From Prinsepia uniflora (lineage: Eukaryota; Streptophyta; Magnoliopsida; Rosales; Rosaceae): 64,000 nucleotides of DNA. The position numbers and the translations under genes are program-made. The stretch lies in contig CM064866.1 of the NCBI GenBank assembly GCA_032719365.1, positions 77,418,916 through 77,482,915 on the forward strand. Direction: 5' to 3'. How positions within the stretch are numbered: the stretch's first letter is position 1; every line of letters starts with the position of its first letter. The notes below the pieces were generated by a model. The model had not been told where the DNA came from. It saw only the letters and a program-made list of their open reading frames with translations, and ran no database searches. Positions 22,672 through 35,619 of this stretch are shown piece by piece.

Positions 22672-23570
22672 TACTGAAAGTTCCCACCACTTTGTTTCTC
22701 TCTCTAGACCCAAAGTAAGAGATAGAGAGCAGAGGGAAAAAGTAAAGTTTCTGCCTTGGCTGGTTGGCTCCACCTTGTATCGGATGGTTTTCTGTTTCTT
22801 ATTTTTTATTTATCTAGAACAAAAATAATATGCGATCGAAAATATTCATTAAAGCCCACTATAATATTAATGCTAAATCTCCAGGCCCAAATATAAAGCC
22901 CAGGTGTAAGAAACTCAGATAGGACGGACTACCAGACGAGAGGTGCAAATGATAAGCCCAACAAAGTTTGGTCAACAATAAACAAAAAATTGTAATTAAT
23001 CACCTCCAATTATGAGAAGGGCTGAAGCTTTTTGGGTTAGTGCAAGAGTTTGATAAGGAAGAAGATTCACTGAAATACGTAAAGGTGCAAACTTTTTTAT
23101 TGAAATATGTAAAGGTACAAGATTTATTATTGGAATATGTAGAGGCAAGTGACGAAGTTAAATAAATAATGAAATTAATTTCAAATCAGATTGGAGCCTG
23201 TATAAAAAAAGGCAAGAAGACTAGCAATTGGCAGACAATAATTCACAGTATCATGTCCAAGAACTCCAAGGCTACTCAAACAGACATGTTAGAACATTTC
23301 ATGTCTCAAGACCAAATAGAGAAGGAGGTGAACCAAGTGTTTCACAAGTATGCAATGGTTATCTCTCAGGAGCAAAAGGACAATCTTTACAAGGTTGTTT
23401 TGCAGACCGGGAGGTTCTCGGAAGGCATTGTCCTCAGATTTTACTGCGCGTTCAGTGTGCTAGTCACGAGATCATATGCAATGGTTATCATCATCATCTT
23501 CATCCATTAACCAATTAAACAGCTATCTAATCAACCAAAGATCATATTCTAATCATGAGCTAATCTCGAT
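22672..23570. other. Intergenic region upstream of GT32, no recognised gene
   Basis: Holds the remaining GT32 promoter region and a degenerate tandem repeat of roughly 35 bp (about 23068-23150, three copies of a GAAATATGTAAAGGTRCAAG word). Two overlapping open frames (23169-23510 and 23228-23518) encode nothing I recognise. They lack domain motifs and are likely incidental or decayed transposon sequence. Confidence 0.5.
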
Positions 23571-24200
23571 TCAACATTGATCAGCTAGTGTGTGGAATTT
23601 TTTTGTTTGGTTGAGTGTAGACTCAAACCTGGAATTGCTAGCTGATCGCAAGCATCTCTGAACTTCGCAGGCTTGATTTGCTATATGGGGCGTACACGCA
23701 GAGAAGAACAAGAATCCATTGCTGAGGACTGAGCCTACACTAGATGGAGGAGATTTGAAGACACCACTCTTCAATGGAAGTAACTACGACTTCTAGAGAG
23801 TGAAAATAATAACCGTACTACTTGCATACGACTTATGGGAGTACATTGAAGTTGGATATGTAACCTCCAAGAACGGATGAAGCTGGAGGAGCTGTTGCTC
23901 AACGGGTGAATTGACCAACTCATGTTGATTGTGTCAATGTTGACTATTGAATGTAAGGCACACATTCATAAACCTCTTCCTTTAGAACACCATTCAGTAG
24001 TCTTAGGATTTCGGCCCTAAAATCAATTGGTGATAAGAGGAGTTGTCCAAGCCTATATAAGGCACACATTCATTTTCCTCCTTAAGGCACACATTCAGTA
24101 GTCAACATTGATCAGTTAGTAGTGCAATTTTTGTGTTTGATTGAGTGTAGACTCATACTTGGAATTGCTAGCTGATCGCAAGCATCTCCGAACTTCAAGA
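23571..24200 (+). mobile_element. Ty1/copia relic (gag fragment and LTR-like sequence)
   Basis: 23771-23880 encodes a copia gag N-terminal fragment: NYDF, a stop in place of the conserved Trp, then VKIITVLLAYDLWEYIEVG. About 23945-24100 looks like an LTR promoter section with a CCTATATAAGGCAC TATA motif and repeated AAGGCACACATTCA words. A 90-bp segment at 23572-23660 recurs at 24104-24192 with about 90 percent identity by eye and could be a leader following two LTR copies. Boundaries are uncertain and no TSD was found. Confidence 0.5.
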
Positions 24201-24772
24201 ATAAGTAGCAAAGACAGCAGGCCCACCACAGAGACTATTGCGGGAAGAACCACTAACAACCGATGACCACCGTACGCGGAACGTAGACGACGGTTGACAG
24301 ACTAGCAAACCCTAAACCTAGCAGAGCTATCGGAAGGGCTATCACTTGCCTTTATTAGAGTTATGTAAACATAAACTGTTAGAGATGCTCTTAAAATATA
24401 GTAACATATATTAAGTGCATATTTAGATTTCAGATAATTACTACTATAAACGAATCAATTCTTGTTCCAAATTGATACTTGTGAGAATATAAAATTTAAA
24501 CGCAACGTTCACATTACATATGAAACAAACAAATTCAAAAAATCAAATTTTCATTTGGAACTAATTTTTTTTTTCTTTCCAATATGCCAAAAGTACTGCC
24601 GACATTATCAAAATTATTTTAAAATAATCTATGAAGAAAATGGAGAAAAAGAAGGTATAAAAACTTATTTGTATAAGCAAATTTAAATTTCTTAATTAAT
24701 GTTAGAGCTTCATTTTAAGCATAAGCAATTAAGCAAGCTGGAAATAGAACTGAACTCTTTTTGTTGTTTGAA
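24201..24772. other. Intergenic stretch, nothing recognised
   Basis: Mixed then AT-rich sequence. A 74-codon frame at 24462-24686 is Lys/Phe/Asn-rich, as expected from AT-rich DNA. No gene, RNA or repeat end could be supported. Confidence 0.4.
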
Positions 24773-27125
24773 ATGTTGGTGTGAATCTTATGGTAATTGT
24801 GAATCCGAAGTTGACCAGGAATGTAATTAGCTCCTTTCCTAGTTAGGAATATAATTCACATGTATATATACCCTAAACTAATCTTGACAGACGCTAAATT
24901 AAATTGGTATCAGAGCTCAGCCGATATTTGAAACCTACCCAAATTCTAATTTCTTTGTTGAGTTTGCTTGCCTGCTTCTCGCATGCACGCCTAATTTCCT
25001 TACTACTTCTGCTCACCTGGAGAATTGACTGCAAGTTGCTGTTGATTAAAAAAAAAAATTAACTGCAAGCTATTGTAGAAGTGCCTTTCTGTTGCACACT
25101 TGCACCTGCTTGCCTTTGCGCTCTTTACCTGCCTCTCTATCTGCAGTCTCACAAAAAATTACCCAGAAAAATCCTAAAAACTACCTAGAAAAATCTCAGA
25201 AAAAATCCTGGACACTGCCAATCTTCTCCCATCCATGCCCACTGACGATATTGGTCTTTGAGACCTGTTTGAATAGGACCAGGCTCTTGTCAACCAAGTG
25301 GGGCTTGCTTCCAACCCTGTGATGAAGATCAATGCTCTTGAGCCTATATCTATACCGTATGGCGTCAAGTTAAATGGCGCCAATTACACTCTGTGGTCAC
25401 AAGAGGTGGCCATGTTAATTTCTGGATAAGGAAAAATAGGATAGCTCACTGGAACAAATCCACAGCTGACTTAGGGAAGTCCAACCTATGACAAATGGGT
25501 TATAGAGAATGCTATTGTGAAGGGCCGGCTCATTGGGGCCATGGAATCGAATGTGATAACCTTGTTCATTCGTTTGCCCACTGCCAAGTGTGTTTGGGAT
25601 GATGTATCTCAAAATTACTATAAGGGAGCAGATAAATGAGTTATGTATGATTTATCCCGCAAGGTCATGGATACGAAGCAAGCTGGTTGACCTGTTTTTG
25701 TTTATTTTTCGTAATCTAGGGCATATAGAACCGAAAAACTGAAACTATATTGTTCTGAATCGTACCACATTGAAAAAAATACCGAATTGTTAAACCGCTG
25801 GTATGCCAGTACCATACCAAAACGGAACTGGTTAGATTCGATACGGTTTCGGTATTAAGGTTTTGAAAAACCATCCCAATACCGAACCGAATAAGTTTTG
25901 TTTTTAAATTAATTAAAGCTAGTACTTCAATTAAATCCCCAAAAAAACCTAATAGGCGAATACCAAGCACTATCTTTCTCTCTTTCACAAGTTTACACGA
26001 ACAAGAATAGGAAACCAGAAGCTGGGCAAGAGCTAAAGAACAAGAAACCAGAAGTTGGGCAAGAGCAGCAAAGATTTCATCATCGAGCTACATCTCTTCA
26101 GCATAAGCTGAAAAAACCAGGGGCTTACATAGCAATAGCAGTTAAGCCTCTCGAGAGTCAGAAGAGAATGTGAAATTTTCAAAATGGAAACTAAGACATG
26201 GAATATGAGCATAGAAGAAACAAACAAGCACAAGAGATGAAGTGAAAAGTAGGCATTATTTAATCTAATGGATGACGACTACAACATTCTATCCAATTCG
26301 ACTCATTAGTTCTTGAAACTCAACCAACCAACCACAATTCCAACTTCCCTAACTCCGTAGAAACAAAGAAGAACAATTACCAACTCTGCCCATATATATA
26401 TCCCCCAAAGTTAAGAGGCGTCCAAAAGACGAAAGCAACGGCACGCTGGCATTGGCATCATCCCACCCACTGCTTAGGCCTTAGAAAACCTACAGAATTG
26501 AAGACATAATTTTATTAAAGGCTAGCTATGTGTTGAATATGCATTCATACAAACCAAAAACTAGTCACATTCAATGTAAAGTTAAAAAAATTACCCAAGC
26601 TCGGAGAGCCTCTGGTGAGCTTTAGTGCAATCGTTAAAGAATGCATCTTCATCCTGAAAGATAATTTTAACTATTAGAATTGTTTCCAAAAGTGGTTTAG
26701 TGTTTAGATTTTGACCTTGGAAGGGATGTATATTGTTCAACATTATTCTACACTATTAAGCAGAATATATTGATTATATATATTTTCTTGTATAAATTTT
26801 GCTCAAGTTCTTTTGTTTAGCAGATTATATTGATTAGAGAACTAAAAATTTTGGCTCAAAACCGAAACCAAACTGAAATCATACCAAACATAATTAGTAC
26901 GGTACAATCCGTGATCAATTTCACATTGTAAAATACTAAATCATACCGAACCGGTTAAAATTAATTGTTACGATTCGTATATCACCTTTATACCGAATCA
27001 TACTGAACCGCGCCCAGGGCTAATTTCTCAAATTTGAAGACTCTAAAAGTCAGGAAATTGATCACCGTAAACCAATTCCAGTTACACAAGAGGATGTGGT
27101 AAGTTGACAAGATCAGTCCTGAAAA
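24773..27125 (+). mobile_element. Degenerate Ty1/copia element (LTR end, PBS, gag) split by a hAT-like insertion
   Basis: A probable LTR begins TGTTGGTGTGAATC at 24773 and contains a TATATATA box near 24863. A primer-binding site TGGTATCAGAGC (initiator-Met tRNA) is at 24905-24916. After a leader, 25330-25690 encodes a copia gag: PYGVKLNGANYTLWSQEV, then stops, then TYDKWVIENAIVKGRLIGAM and VWDDVSQNYYKG. The gag resumes at about 27052-27105 as QEIDHRKPIPVTQEDV, after 25712-27028 is removed. No pol domains or 3' LTR follow, so it is a truncated relic. Confidence 0.72.
25712..27028. mobile_element. Probable non-autonomous hAT-like element inside the copia gag
   Basis: A 1.3-kb block without transposase interrupts the gag. 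Both ends (25728-25895 and 26845-27010) are rich in related CCGAA/ATACCG/CGGTA words in inverted sense. The right end reads inward TAGCCCTGGGCGCGGTTC, typical of hAT termini; the left begins TAGGGCATATAGAACCG. Possible 8-bp duplications (ATTTTTCG, ATTTCTCA) match at only 6 of 8 positions, so exact ends are uncertain. Confidence 0.45.
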
Positions 27126-27445
27126 TCCATGAAAATTGGACCGGTCTTACTCTCATCTGACAGTTTTGTCAGACCAGGGATTCCTCATTTCTTTTATTGC
27201 ATTAACCAAACGAGATTTCACCTCCGACGGGACACCACCCACATCCTACCCACTAGCTATGTCAAGGAGTGAAATTTCCTAGCACAAACCAACCTACGAT
27301 AACCGCATCAATGACAACATATAATATTTGCTCATGTTCTTAGCCTAAGTAAAAATCATTAGGTTGCCCACGTAAAGCTAATTCTTTAATCAAAACCTTA
27401 GATATTAATAAAATTTTCATTAATCATCAAGATCATAAACTCAAT
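27126..27445. other. Intergenic flank of the copia insertion
   Basis: No gene, repeat end or RNA recognised. This is the 5' host flank of the copia element at 27451. It shows no upstream exon of the epoxide hydrolase whose last exon follows the element at 48702. Confidence 0.5.
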
Positions 27446-27450
27446 GTAAC

Positions 27451-27721
27451 TATTGGAACCCTTAATTCTAGGAGTTATTGGAACCCTTAATTAAGGAGTT
27501 GTTGTCACCTCCCTTAATTCAAGGAGTTGTTGTCAACTCCCTTAATTCAAGGAGTTGTTGTCACCTCCCTTAATTCAAGAGAGTTGTTCCTTAATTCAAG
27601 GAATTGTTGTCAATTCCCTTAATTTAAGGAGTTGTTAATTAGCTTCCTTAAGCCTATATATAGTTGTACAAATTGTAATAATCATATGAGAGAAATACAA
27701 TTCAACCTTTGAAATTCAATA
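27451..27721 (+). repeat. 5' LTR of the copia element
   Basis: 271 bp, TATTG...CAATA. The first two thirds is a 28-bp minisatellite of TTAATTCAAGGAGTTGTTGTC-type units, several of which are perfect hairpins (27523-27540, 27600-27617). A TATATATA box at 27655-27662 is the likely promoter. It differs from the 3' LTR mainly in the number and order of minisatellite units. Confidence 0.93.
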
Positions 27722-27730
27722 TGGTATCAG
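27722..27730 (+). promoter_or_regulatory. Primer-binding site of the copia element
   Basis: TGGTATCAG immediately after the 5' LTR, complementary to the 3' end of initiator-Met tRNA, the usual copia primer. Confidence 0.85.
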
Positions 27731-27788
27731 TGCATGGAAATTAACCTGCTTCTACTATACTGTTATCCGAGAGTATTCACTCTCCAAA

Positions 27789-28984
27789 ATGTCTGAAGAC
27801 AATCCTTTAGCATTAGAAGCTGAAAGTTCCCGGGAGCTTTCCTCCGTGAATGTGCATGAGGTGGACGTCAACCCAAATCAAAGGTTAAGCTCAGTCGTAT
27901 TGAATGAGTTTAATTACTTGTCGTGGTCAAGAGCTGTGTCTTTAGCGCTGGGTGGCAGGTCCAAGTTAGGGTTCATAAATGGAAGCATCAAAGTACCTTA
28001 TGCTTCCTCACCAAACTATGAATCTTGTCTTAGAAAGGATCAGCTAGTTATGTCATGGCTTTTGAATTCCATGGAACGAAAGTTAGCTGAAATATTCAGA
28101 TACTCAGAATCCTCGTACTAGCTATGGGAAGCGATCAAGAAAATGTATGGCAACCAGAATAATGCTACCCTAGTTTTCCAATTAAAGAAGGACATCTCTG
28201 ATCTGCAACAAGATGGCAAGCCGTTTGTGCAACTCCTAGGAAGCATGAAAAACATATGGAATGAGTTGGAAATTTATCGTCCTCATACAACTGATGCAGC
28301 ACTGCTATGATAGAGAGCAGAAGAAGACAAGATATTTCAACTCTTATCCAATCTTGACTCAACATATGAAGATCTACAATGTCACATACTCATGAACACT
28401 GAACTTCCTTCCTTCACCAGTGTGTGTACAACAATTCAACGTGAAGAAGTAAGGAGGAAAGTCATGAACCTGAGTACAATGACTAACGTACCTGAGGCTA
28501 GGGCATATATAACCAACGAGAGAAAGTACAAAGGAAAGCATTCGTACTTGAAGTGTCAACACTGCAACAATACAGGTGATGTTAAAGACACATGCTGGAT
28601 TTTACATCCAGAGTTAAAGTCTAACTTCATGAAGGACAACAAGGGCGTCCAAAAGGTGAACCATGCTCCACATCAAGCAAATCATGCATCTACCTCCATC
28701 TCCAATAGGTCAGATCCATTCAAGAACTTCACAGCAAACCCAGCAGAACTCATGACTGAGTTTATGTCGTACCTGCAAGGCAAGAAATGAGGGGCTGGAA
28801 TTGACCGTGCAGATAGCATGGAAGAAAGGACCTCGACAGCATTGCTCGACAAGTTTGCAGGTTTCTTGGTAGACACAAAACCTGTATCCCAAGAGGATAT
28901 GCAAGGTATCATGAAAGCCTTTAAAACTTCCCTTAAATTAAATATGTTGCATAATTTTTGGGTTGTAGATTCAGGTGCCACAGA
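27789..28984 (+). pseudogene. Copia gag and protease start, with stops
   Basis: Starts at ATG 27789 (MSEDNPLALEAESS), 60 bases after the PBS. The gag N-terminal region has LNEFNYLSWSRAVSLALGGRSKLGFING. A TAG near 28119 and stops near 28308 interrupt the frame; it continues at 28392-28790 with a zinc-knuckle-like C-x2-C segment (CQHCNNTGDVKDTCW), where a classic CCHC would have Gly and His. A TGA follows at 28788. Protease begins after 28900 with the active-site motif VVDSGAT (28962-28982), at which the frame is cut by the solo LTR insertion. Gag would form the virus-like particle and the protease would cleave the polyprotein. Confidence 0.88.
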
Positions 28985-31900
28985 TGTAACGACTCGTCCC
29001 GGAAATTAGGGTTCAGACGGTGATTAGTGAGGGATTAGTGAGCTTAATCGGGGGTTAGTTGATTCTGATAAGGTTGTTAGCTTAGAATGACGATTTTGCC
29101 CCTAGTTCGGGCAAAAAGTTGACTTTTAGTTCGGGCGGACAATTGGATTTTGACCGATGACCAGGACGTAGTTTAGGACGTCACGGATCCGTAGGCAGGT
29201 GGCACGCCCGATTCCGACATTCGAGGAGGAAGTTATGATGTTCAGAAGGTTGAGGGCATAACCGTGATTTGGCTAAACTAGGGGGAAAAAGTTGACTTTT
29301 CGTACGATCGGGTTTTGAGATGTTGACCTAGGATGGTTAGGTAGATCTCGTCGTCCTGAATACAACGACAGGCGGCACGTATTTATCGGACTTACGATGT
29401 GTGACTTACGAGTCTAGAAAGGTAGTGGCAAAACCGTAAATTTGACTTAAAAGGAAGGGTATTTTGGTCTTTTGGTCGTTTGGGCAGTGTGAAACCAGAT
29501 CAGGACAAGTGTACAGTGAGATGGGGATATTTTTGGAAAGGGACCATGGGGTGGTGACACGTGTAGTGTGTGTAGTGGCTTCTAGGCCGTGCACGGTGAG
29601 TGTTCAAATGTGTAACCGTGTGTGTGTTGTGTTCGAAGAACAGAAACAGAGGGAGAGAGTTGGGAGATTTGGACGGTGTTTTGTGTGTGTCGTATAAATT
29701 GGTGAGGGGGTGAGTGATCAGAGGTTGAGGAAGAGACAGTGAGGGAGTAGGGAGGTGTTGTGCTTGTGTGTGAGAAGTGTGATAGTCACGGGAAAACCAG
29801 GGAGAAAACAGGGAGGAAGTGAGTGATTGTGGGTGGTGGTGAGGCCGTGATCGATCAATCGAGGCCAGCGGAGGTGTTCAGAGGACGGAGGAGGACGGGA
29901 GGAGCTACTACCACACGGCTGAGCTCACGACGGCGACAGGAGGCAGGTAATTTCTTGTTTACCCTTTCAATGCTCTGTTTAGCCGTGGAAGTTCAAAGTG
30001 AAAGTCGTGGCTTTAGGGATAGAATCGAGGAGTCCTGTGAGGTCTAGGGAGTTCAGTGGAGTCTTAGGTAACTGCTGGTTGTGCAGCCGTGATAGAGGAG
30101 TGCACGGTGGAGGCCAGACGACGGAGAGTACCCTGTGTGCTTTGTTTTGCCGTTTTGTTTCAAACGTAGAGTCGTGGACTTAGGGAATGAGTCGACGGTT
30201 TTGGTGAGTTGGGTGAGACTCAGTGAGGTTCTAGGAAGGGTTTAAGATAGCCACCGTGACGGGGGGTGACCTGGGTGGCTGGAGAAGGAAACAGGGCAGG
30301 TGTTCGGGTTTTGTTTCGAGTTCGAGTTGATGAGTATTAGGCCGTGTCGAGGAGTTTGAGTGAGGGGAAGAAATAGGGTAGGTCTGGACGATGCTGTTGG
30401 TGAAGAGAGGAGTGGTTTTGGTGCAGGTACGGTGGAGAACCGTCCTCGCCGGTTCGATTTGCAGACACTGTGTCGAACCGGGTCTGCTTGAGGAAGGCGA
30501 AACACTGTAGCAGGCGCGTGAGGGCCACTCGCAGCCACTTTGGGCAGCGCGTGGGGGCGCGTGCGGTGGCGGCTGGGGAAGTTGTCAACATGGTTTTTGG
30601 TCTAGGAGTTGTGACGAGTCTGTTGGACTTGGTTTCGGGTGGTTCGGACGTCGTTTGAGGTTAGTTCCGCGAGGGTGAAGGTTTAGGGTTTCGGTTCGTT
30701 ACGATTAGGACCCGGGGGATTTTTGTGGGAAATTAGGAGAGTCTTCGTAGACGTGTTAGTAACGTACTTTGGCGGTTGTTGACAGGATCGGGAGTTCCCG
30801 AGGAAGCTGAGAAACGTACGAGACGTTCGGGACGCGATTGAGGGCTCGGTACTGTGAGTGGACCCCTTCTCTAAACTCGAGCATGCATAACTGTTTTTCT
30901 ATAATTGTTTTATGGTTTTAATCATGATTCTATGTTTATCGAATATGCTTTGTTGGTTTTACATTATTGCACGTTTTTTAGGAAGTACGGTATTTGGCAC
31001 GTTTTACGAGAAATGGCGATTTCTGAATATTGATGCCATGATTTTGGGATTTCAAACGCTACATGGTTTTGAATGCTTATAAAAGGATTTTGAAACATGA
31101 TTTGGTGATTAAAGGGTTTTCGATTTTGAAATCGGATTTCGATAACGGGATTTGATTTTAAGGTTGAAAAGTGGAATTCCGGATTTGGGTTCGGAATGAC
31201 GGTTCTGGACGCCGGAAGGGCATCAGACCAGTGATTTCGGATTCGGGTTTGGATATGGATTGAGAAATGGTTTTCAAATGGTTTTGGATTGGATTTGCTG
31301 GATCTGGTTATTGGGTTTAAAGACCCGGATATTGATTGATGGGGGACGGGCCCAGATTGGGTTTAAAGACCCGGATTGAGTTTAAAGACTCGGGAGTTTA
31401 AAGACTCGGATATATTGATATTTCCCCCGTAGGCCTGTTGAGTTTAAAGACTCAGGAGTTTAAAGACTCGGATAGGTCCAGCAGGTTTGATTGGAAAAGA
31501 ATGATTTGATATTCACGGTTTATGATGTTTCTGCTATGATTTCTATAACTGTTTTATAGTGTTTCTGTTCTTATGGTGAGGTTATGAGACTTATACTGTT
31601 TAAAAATGATTCTGTAAATGTTTTATGGTGATTGATTGATAACTGTTTTCATAACTGGGTTATGCATGAGGTTTCAAAACGGAGGGCTAAACCCGGTTTT
31701 CTTCTAAAATGGTTTTGGAAATTTTTCTGTTATTTATGGTCCACTCACACCTTCTGTTTTTAATTGCCCTCCAGGTTGTGGAGCTAGCGCGGGGTTCCGG
31801 CGTCGAGGCAGCGTCTGAGGCGTAGAAGTTACGAGAGGGATCCCGGGGTGTTTTAATTTTCTGTGTGCGTGTACTATTTATCGGTTTTTCTTTTCTGTGT

Positions 31901-32073
31901 ATGTGGGACTATGCTCTGTAAAATTTTAATTTCGGGATGTATTGTATAGTTTCTCCTGCGTCTGACTGAGTACTTTGGTGGTTGCGTGTGAGATTTACTT
32001 TTGTGTGTGTTGGGGTCAGACGGGAGCAGGATTTACCTCGGTTTCCGGGATGAAACCGGGGTGGGTCCTGACA
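28985..32073 (+). mobile_element. Solo long LTR, copy A3, inserted in the copia protease
   Basis: 3089 bp, TGTAACGACTCGTCCCG to GGTCCTGACA, flanked by the duplication ACAGA (28980-28984, 32074-32078). The copia protease frame resumes right after it (HMTNHVS). Colinear along its length with A2 (1488-4568) and with A1. No PBS or genes, so it is a solo LTR. Palindromic minisatellite at 31314-31475; GC-rich CACGCGCC-type block near 30500-30570. Confidence 0.93.
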
Positions 32074-32078
32074 ACAGA

Positions 32079-34557
32079 TCATATGACCAACCATGTGTCT
32101 AAATCTCAAAATTTTGAAAAATTAGCAAAACCTTCTCAAGTTTCAATTGCAAATGGAGAGCATGTAAAGGTTTTAGGAAAATAAAAGATAAAGTTGATGT
32201 CTAATGAAATTGAATCAATAGCTTTGTTTGTTCCTTCCTTTCCATTTCAACTTCTATTTGTGGGAAGGATCAGAAATACCTTGAATTGCATAGCCATTTT
32301 TTCTCCTCACAAAGTGATCTTTCAGGATTGTGTCACCAAGAAGACGATTGGTAAAGGATTTTATTTAGATGGTCTCTATTACATGTCAAAGAGTAATCCC
32401 AGAGGGTGTCAAGCCAAGTTCAACCCCATTCAAGATAATCAATTGTGGCATCAACGTTTAGCTCACCATTCCTCACCCATTTTGTCATCTTTATTTCCAA
32501 AATTAGGGAAGGATGCTATTTTTTGTGAAACATGCCACTTGTCTAAAACCACTAGATTACCTTTTAACTCTTCTTTATCTAGGACTAGTAAGTGTTTTGA
32601 ACTAGTTCATTCAGATGTATGGGGACCAACTAGTGAATATTTTGATGGCTACAAGTATTTTGTGATTTTTGTGGATGATTTCTCTCGAATCACATGGTTG
32701 TATCTCCTAAAGTCTAAGAATGAAATGATATAAGTGTTTAAGGATTTCCATAACCTTATTAAAAACCATTTCTCATCTCAAATTCAAACCTTACGATCTG
32801 ACAATGGCACCGAATACATGTCCCATATCATGAAACAATATTTGAGCACTCATGGCATCATGCATCAAACAAGTTGCGTTGGAATCCCTCAACAAAATGG
32901 GGTAGCCGAACGTAAAAACCGTGACCTACTTGAGAAAACAAGAGCATTAATGCTGCAAATGAATGTACCAAAGAGATTTTGGTCCCAAGGTGTTATGACA
33001 GCTGCTTATATCATCAATAGGTTACCTAGCCGAGTCTTGGAATTCAAGTCTCCCCTAGAGGTCATGAAAGGAAGGAAAATTGATCTCTCACATCTTAGAG
33101 TGTTTGGTTGCATCTGTTTTGTTCATGTTCAATCTCATCACCGAGATAAATTAGATCCTAGAGCTACTAAATGCATCTTCCTTGGTTACTCATCTACTCA
33201 AAAGGGATATAAGTGTTATAATCCCAAACTAAGGAGATTGATTGTGTCCAAAGATGTTTGATTTCATGAGACTAACCCTTTTTTTGGTAAGACAAATGAA
33301 TTCACAGATCAAGGGGATGGCATCTTGGACTTGTTCCCATTACCAAGAATTGAACCCGAGGGTCCGCAACAACGAGAGCTCAATCATGCCAACACTGATG
33401 CTTCTCTCAATGAAGATAACCATGAAGGCACTCATCCTGATGGTTCTATGCATGATGATGGCAGCGGCAACCAAGAAAACTTTCAAAGTGTGGCTGATAA
33501 TTTGAACGAGAGTGAGCCAACTCTCCCAAAACCTCGACGCAATCCTCAACGTGATAGGCAGCCTCCCACAAGGTTTCAAGATTTTGAAACATATAAACCG
33601 AGGCATCCAATATCAAATTATGTGTCGTATCAAAAAGTGACTCCATCTCATGCTACCTTCCTTAACACCATCTCCAGTTACAGTGAGCCCCAAAACTTCC
33701 ATGAGGCTAATAACCATGTTGTGTGGCAAAAAGCAATGCAAGATGAACTCAAAACTCTAGACCAACACAACACCTGGAGCATCACCAAACTTCCAAAAGG
33801 AAAAAAGGCAGTGGGTTGCAAATGGATCTATAAGATCAAGTTTAATTCAGATGGTTCAATTAAGAGGCATAAAGTCAGGCTAGTGGCTAGCGGATTCACT
33901 CAAATATTTGAGGTGGACTACAAAGAAACATTTGCTCCTGTTGCAAAAATGAACTCAGTTAGGGTTTTATTGTCTGTGGCTGTCAATAAGGGTTGGTCCC
34001 TGTACCAAATGGACGTGAAAAACGCCTTTCTACATGGTGATCTTGAAGAAGAAGTCTACATGCGCATGCCTCCTGGACATCCTCAGATCCAGGACCCTGA
34101 TTTGGTGTGTAAGTTACATAAGTCAATTTATGGACTGAAGCAATCGCCTCGTGCTTGGTATGCTAAACTAAGTTCAGTTTTTCATAGTGTTGGTTTCAGA
34201 AGGAGTGGTGTCGATTCATCATTATTCGTTCGTACTGGAGCTGGTGGGAAATTAGTTGTGTTGATATATGTGGATGACTTAATAATTACAGGTGATAATG
34301 CTGCAGAGATCTCCAAACTCAAACAGTCACTTCAACAAAGATTTGCGATTAAAGACCTTGGGGTGTTAAAGTATTTTCTTGGGATCGAAATGGCATCTTC
34401 TCATAAGGGTTTATTTCTTAATCAACGGAAATACGTCATGGACCTCCTCAAGGATGCTAATATGAGTGATGCTAAGTCTGCCCTTACTCCTCTCGATAGC
34501 AAGCTCAAACTTGACTTGGGAGGCACTCCACTCTCGGATATCAGCTTCTATCAGAGG
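32079..34557 (+). pseudogene. Copia pol: protease end, integrase, reverse transcriptase (5' part)
   Basis: Protease resumes at 32079. After a stop near 32182, the 32194-32733 frame holds the integrase zinc-binding region (LWHQRLAHHS, CETCHLSKTTRLPF) and the core start (VHSDVWGPTSEY, FVDDFSRITWLY). 32734-33261 has LRSDNGTEYMS and GVAERKNRDLLEKTRALM, the rest of the D-D-E core, and the FGCICFVHV segment. 33325-34557 is the RT: GCKWIYKIKFN, DYKETFAPVAKM, YQMDVKNAFLHGDLEEEVYM and the catalytic YVDD at 34267-34278 (LIYVDDLIITGD). The frame is cut at SFYQR by the insertion at 34558. Single stops near 32733 and 33262 separate the frames; otherwise conservation is good. Confidence 0.93.
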
Positions 34558-35619
34558 TGTCAGGACCGGTCCCAAATCCCCCGGGATTAACGTGGGACCC
34601 GCCTGATCCCGTCTGACACCACGTGTCAGACCATGGAAAATTCCGTCTCTAGCCCTCGCCGGGGCTTCCAGAGTGCGTCAGGATCGTATGAGGAGGGGAG
34701 TGATGTCTCGTCTCTGCTACAGCCCGCATCCGCGATCAACCTGAAGGGCATTAAAACATCAAAGGTCGTGAGTGGACAAAAATAATAATTTGTGGACAAA
34801 AACAATCATTTCATTTAAAAGCATTTTCGCATAAAGACATTTATGCCCTTCATAAATACATACGCATGCATTCAAAATCATTTATCATTTATCAAACGTT
34901 CATAAAAATCTTTGTCAAACATTTACAAAACCTTTCAAGGGATCATTCCCGGCCCCATAAACCGTCATGCCCCGTAAATCCATTTGGGTCCCCGACCCGA
35001 AATCACACTTACAAACCATAACTCAACACATGGGAACTCAGCCCCAAATCATGTCCCGTGGGTCTCAGCCCAAAACCATTTCCCAAAATATCAAATACGG
35101 GGTCTCCGCCCCAAATCACTTTCTAAAACATAGAACACAGGGTCTCCGCCCTCAAATCACTTTTCCCTAAAACCTCATATGTATCAACATACGTATAACC
35201 CATCCGCGGCACTTCCGAGAAGATGCCAACTCGGGGCACACATCCCCTAGGGAACATATCCCCGATATAGTCACGATATCGAATCTATACTAGTGTGCAC
35301 ACTACTCGGGGTCTCACTCCGAGTCTTCTCCCAGGAATCTCCATCTGGGAGGCTCAATCTCTGGATCTAGTCCGAGCTCTCTCTTTGGATCTAGTCCACA
35401 TATCTCTCTCTCTTCTCCCAGAAAACCGCGTATTAAACATTCGAAATCCCTTTTTCCGAAACACATGGAAAACATTGCAGAAAACCATCATAACTCGTGT
35501 AAAGTAATATAATATTACCAAAATCCAGAAACCATCATTTTGAAACATCAATTACGCAAATCAAGTAAAAAGTGAATTAATAATCACAATTAAACCGTTG
35601 GATCCATCCGAGTCTTTAA

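Noticed and set aside
23228..23518. 96-codon plus-strand frame as a host gene
   Set aside because: Overlaps another frame, no domain recognised, beside copia remnants.
24905..24916. tRNA gene fragment
   Set aside because: TGGTATCAGAGC here, at 38530 and at 60284 is a retrotransposon primer-binding site; no cloverleaf is present.
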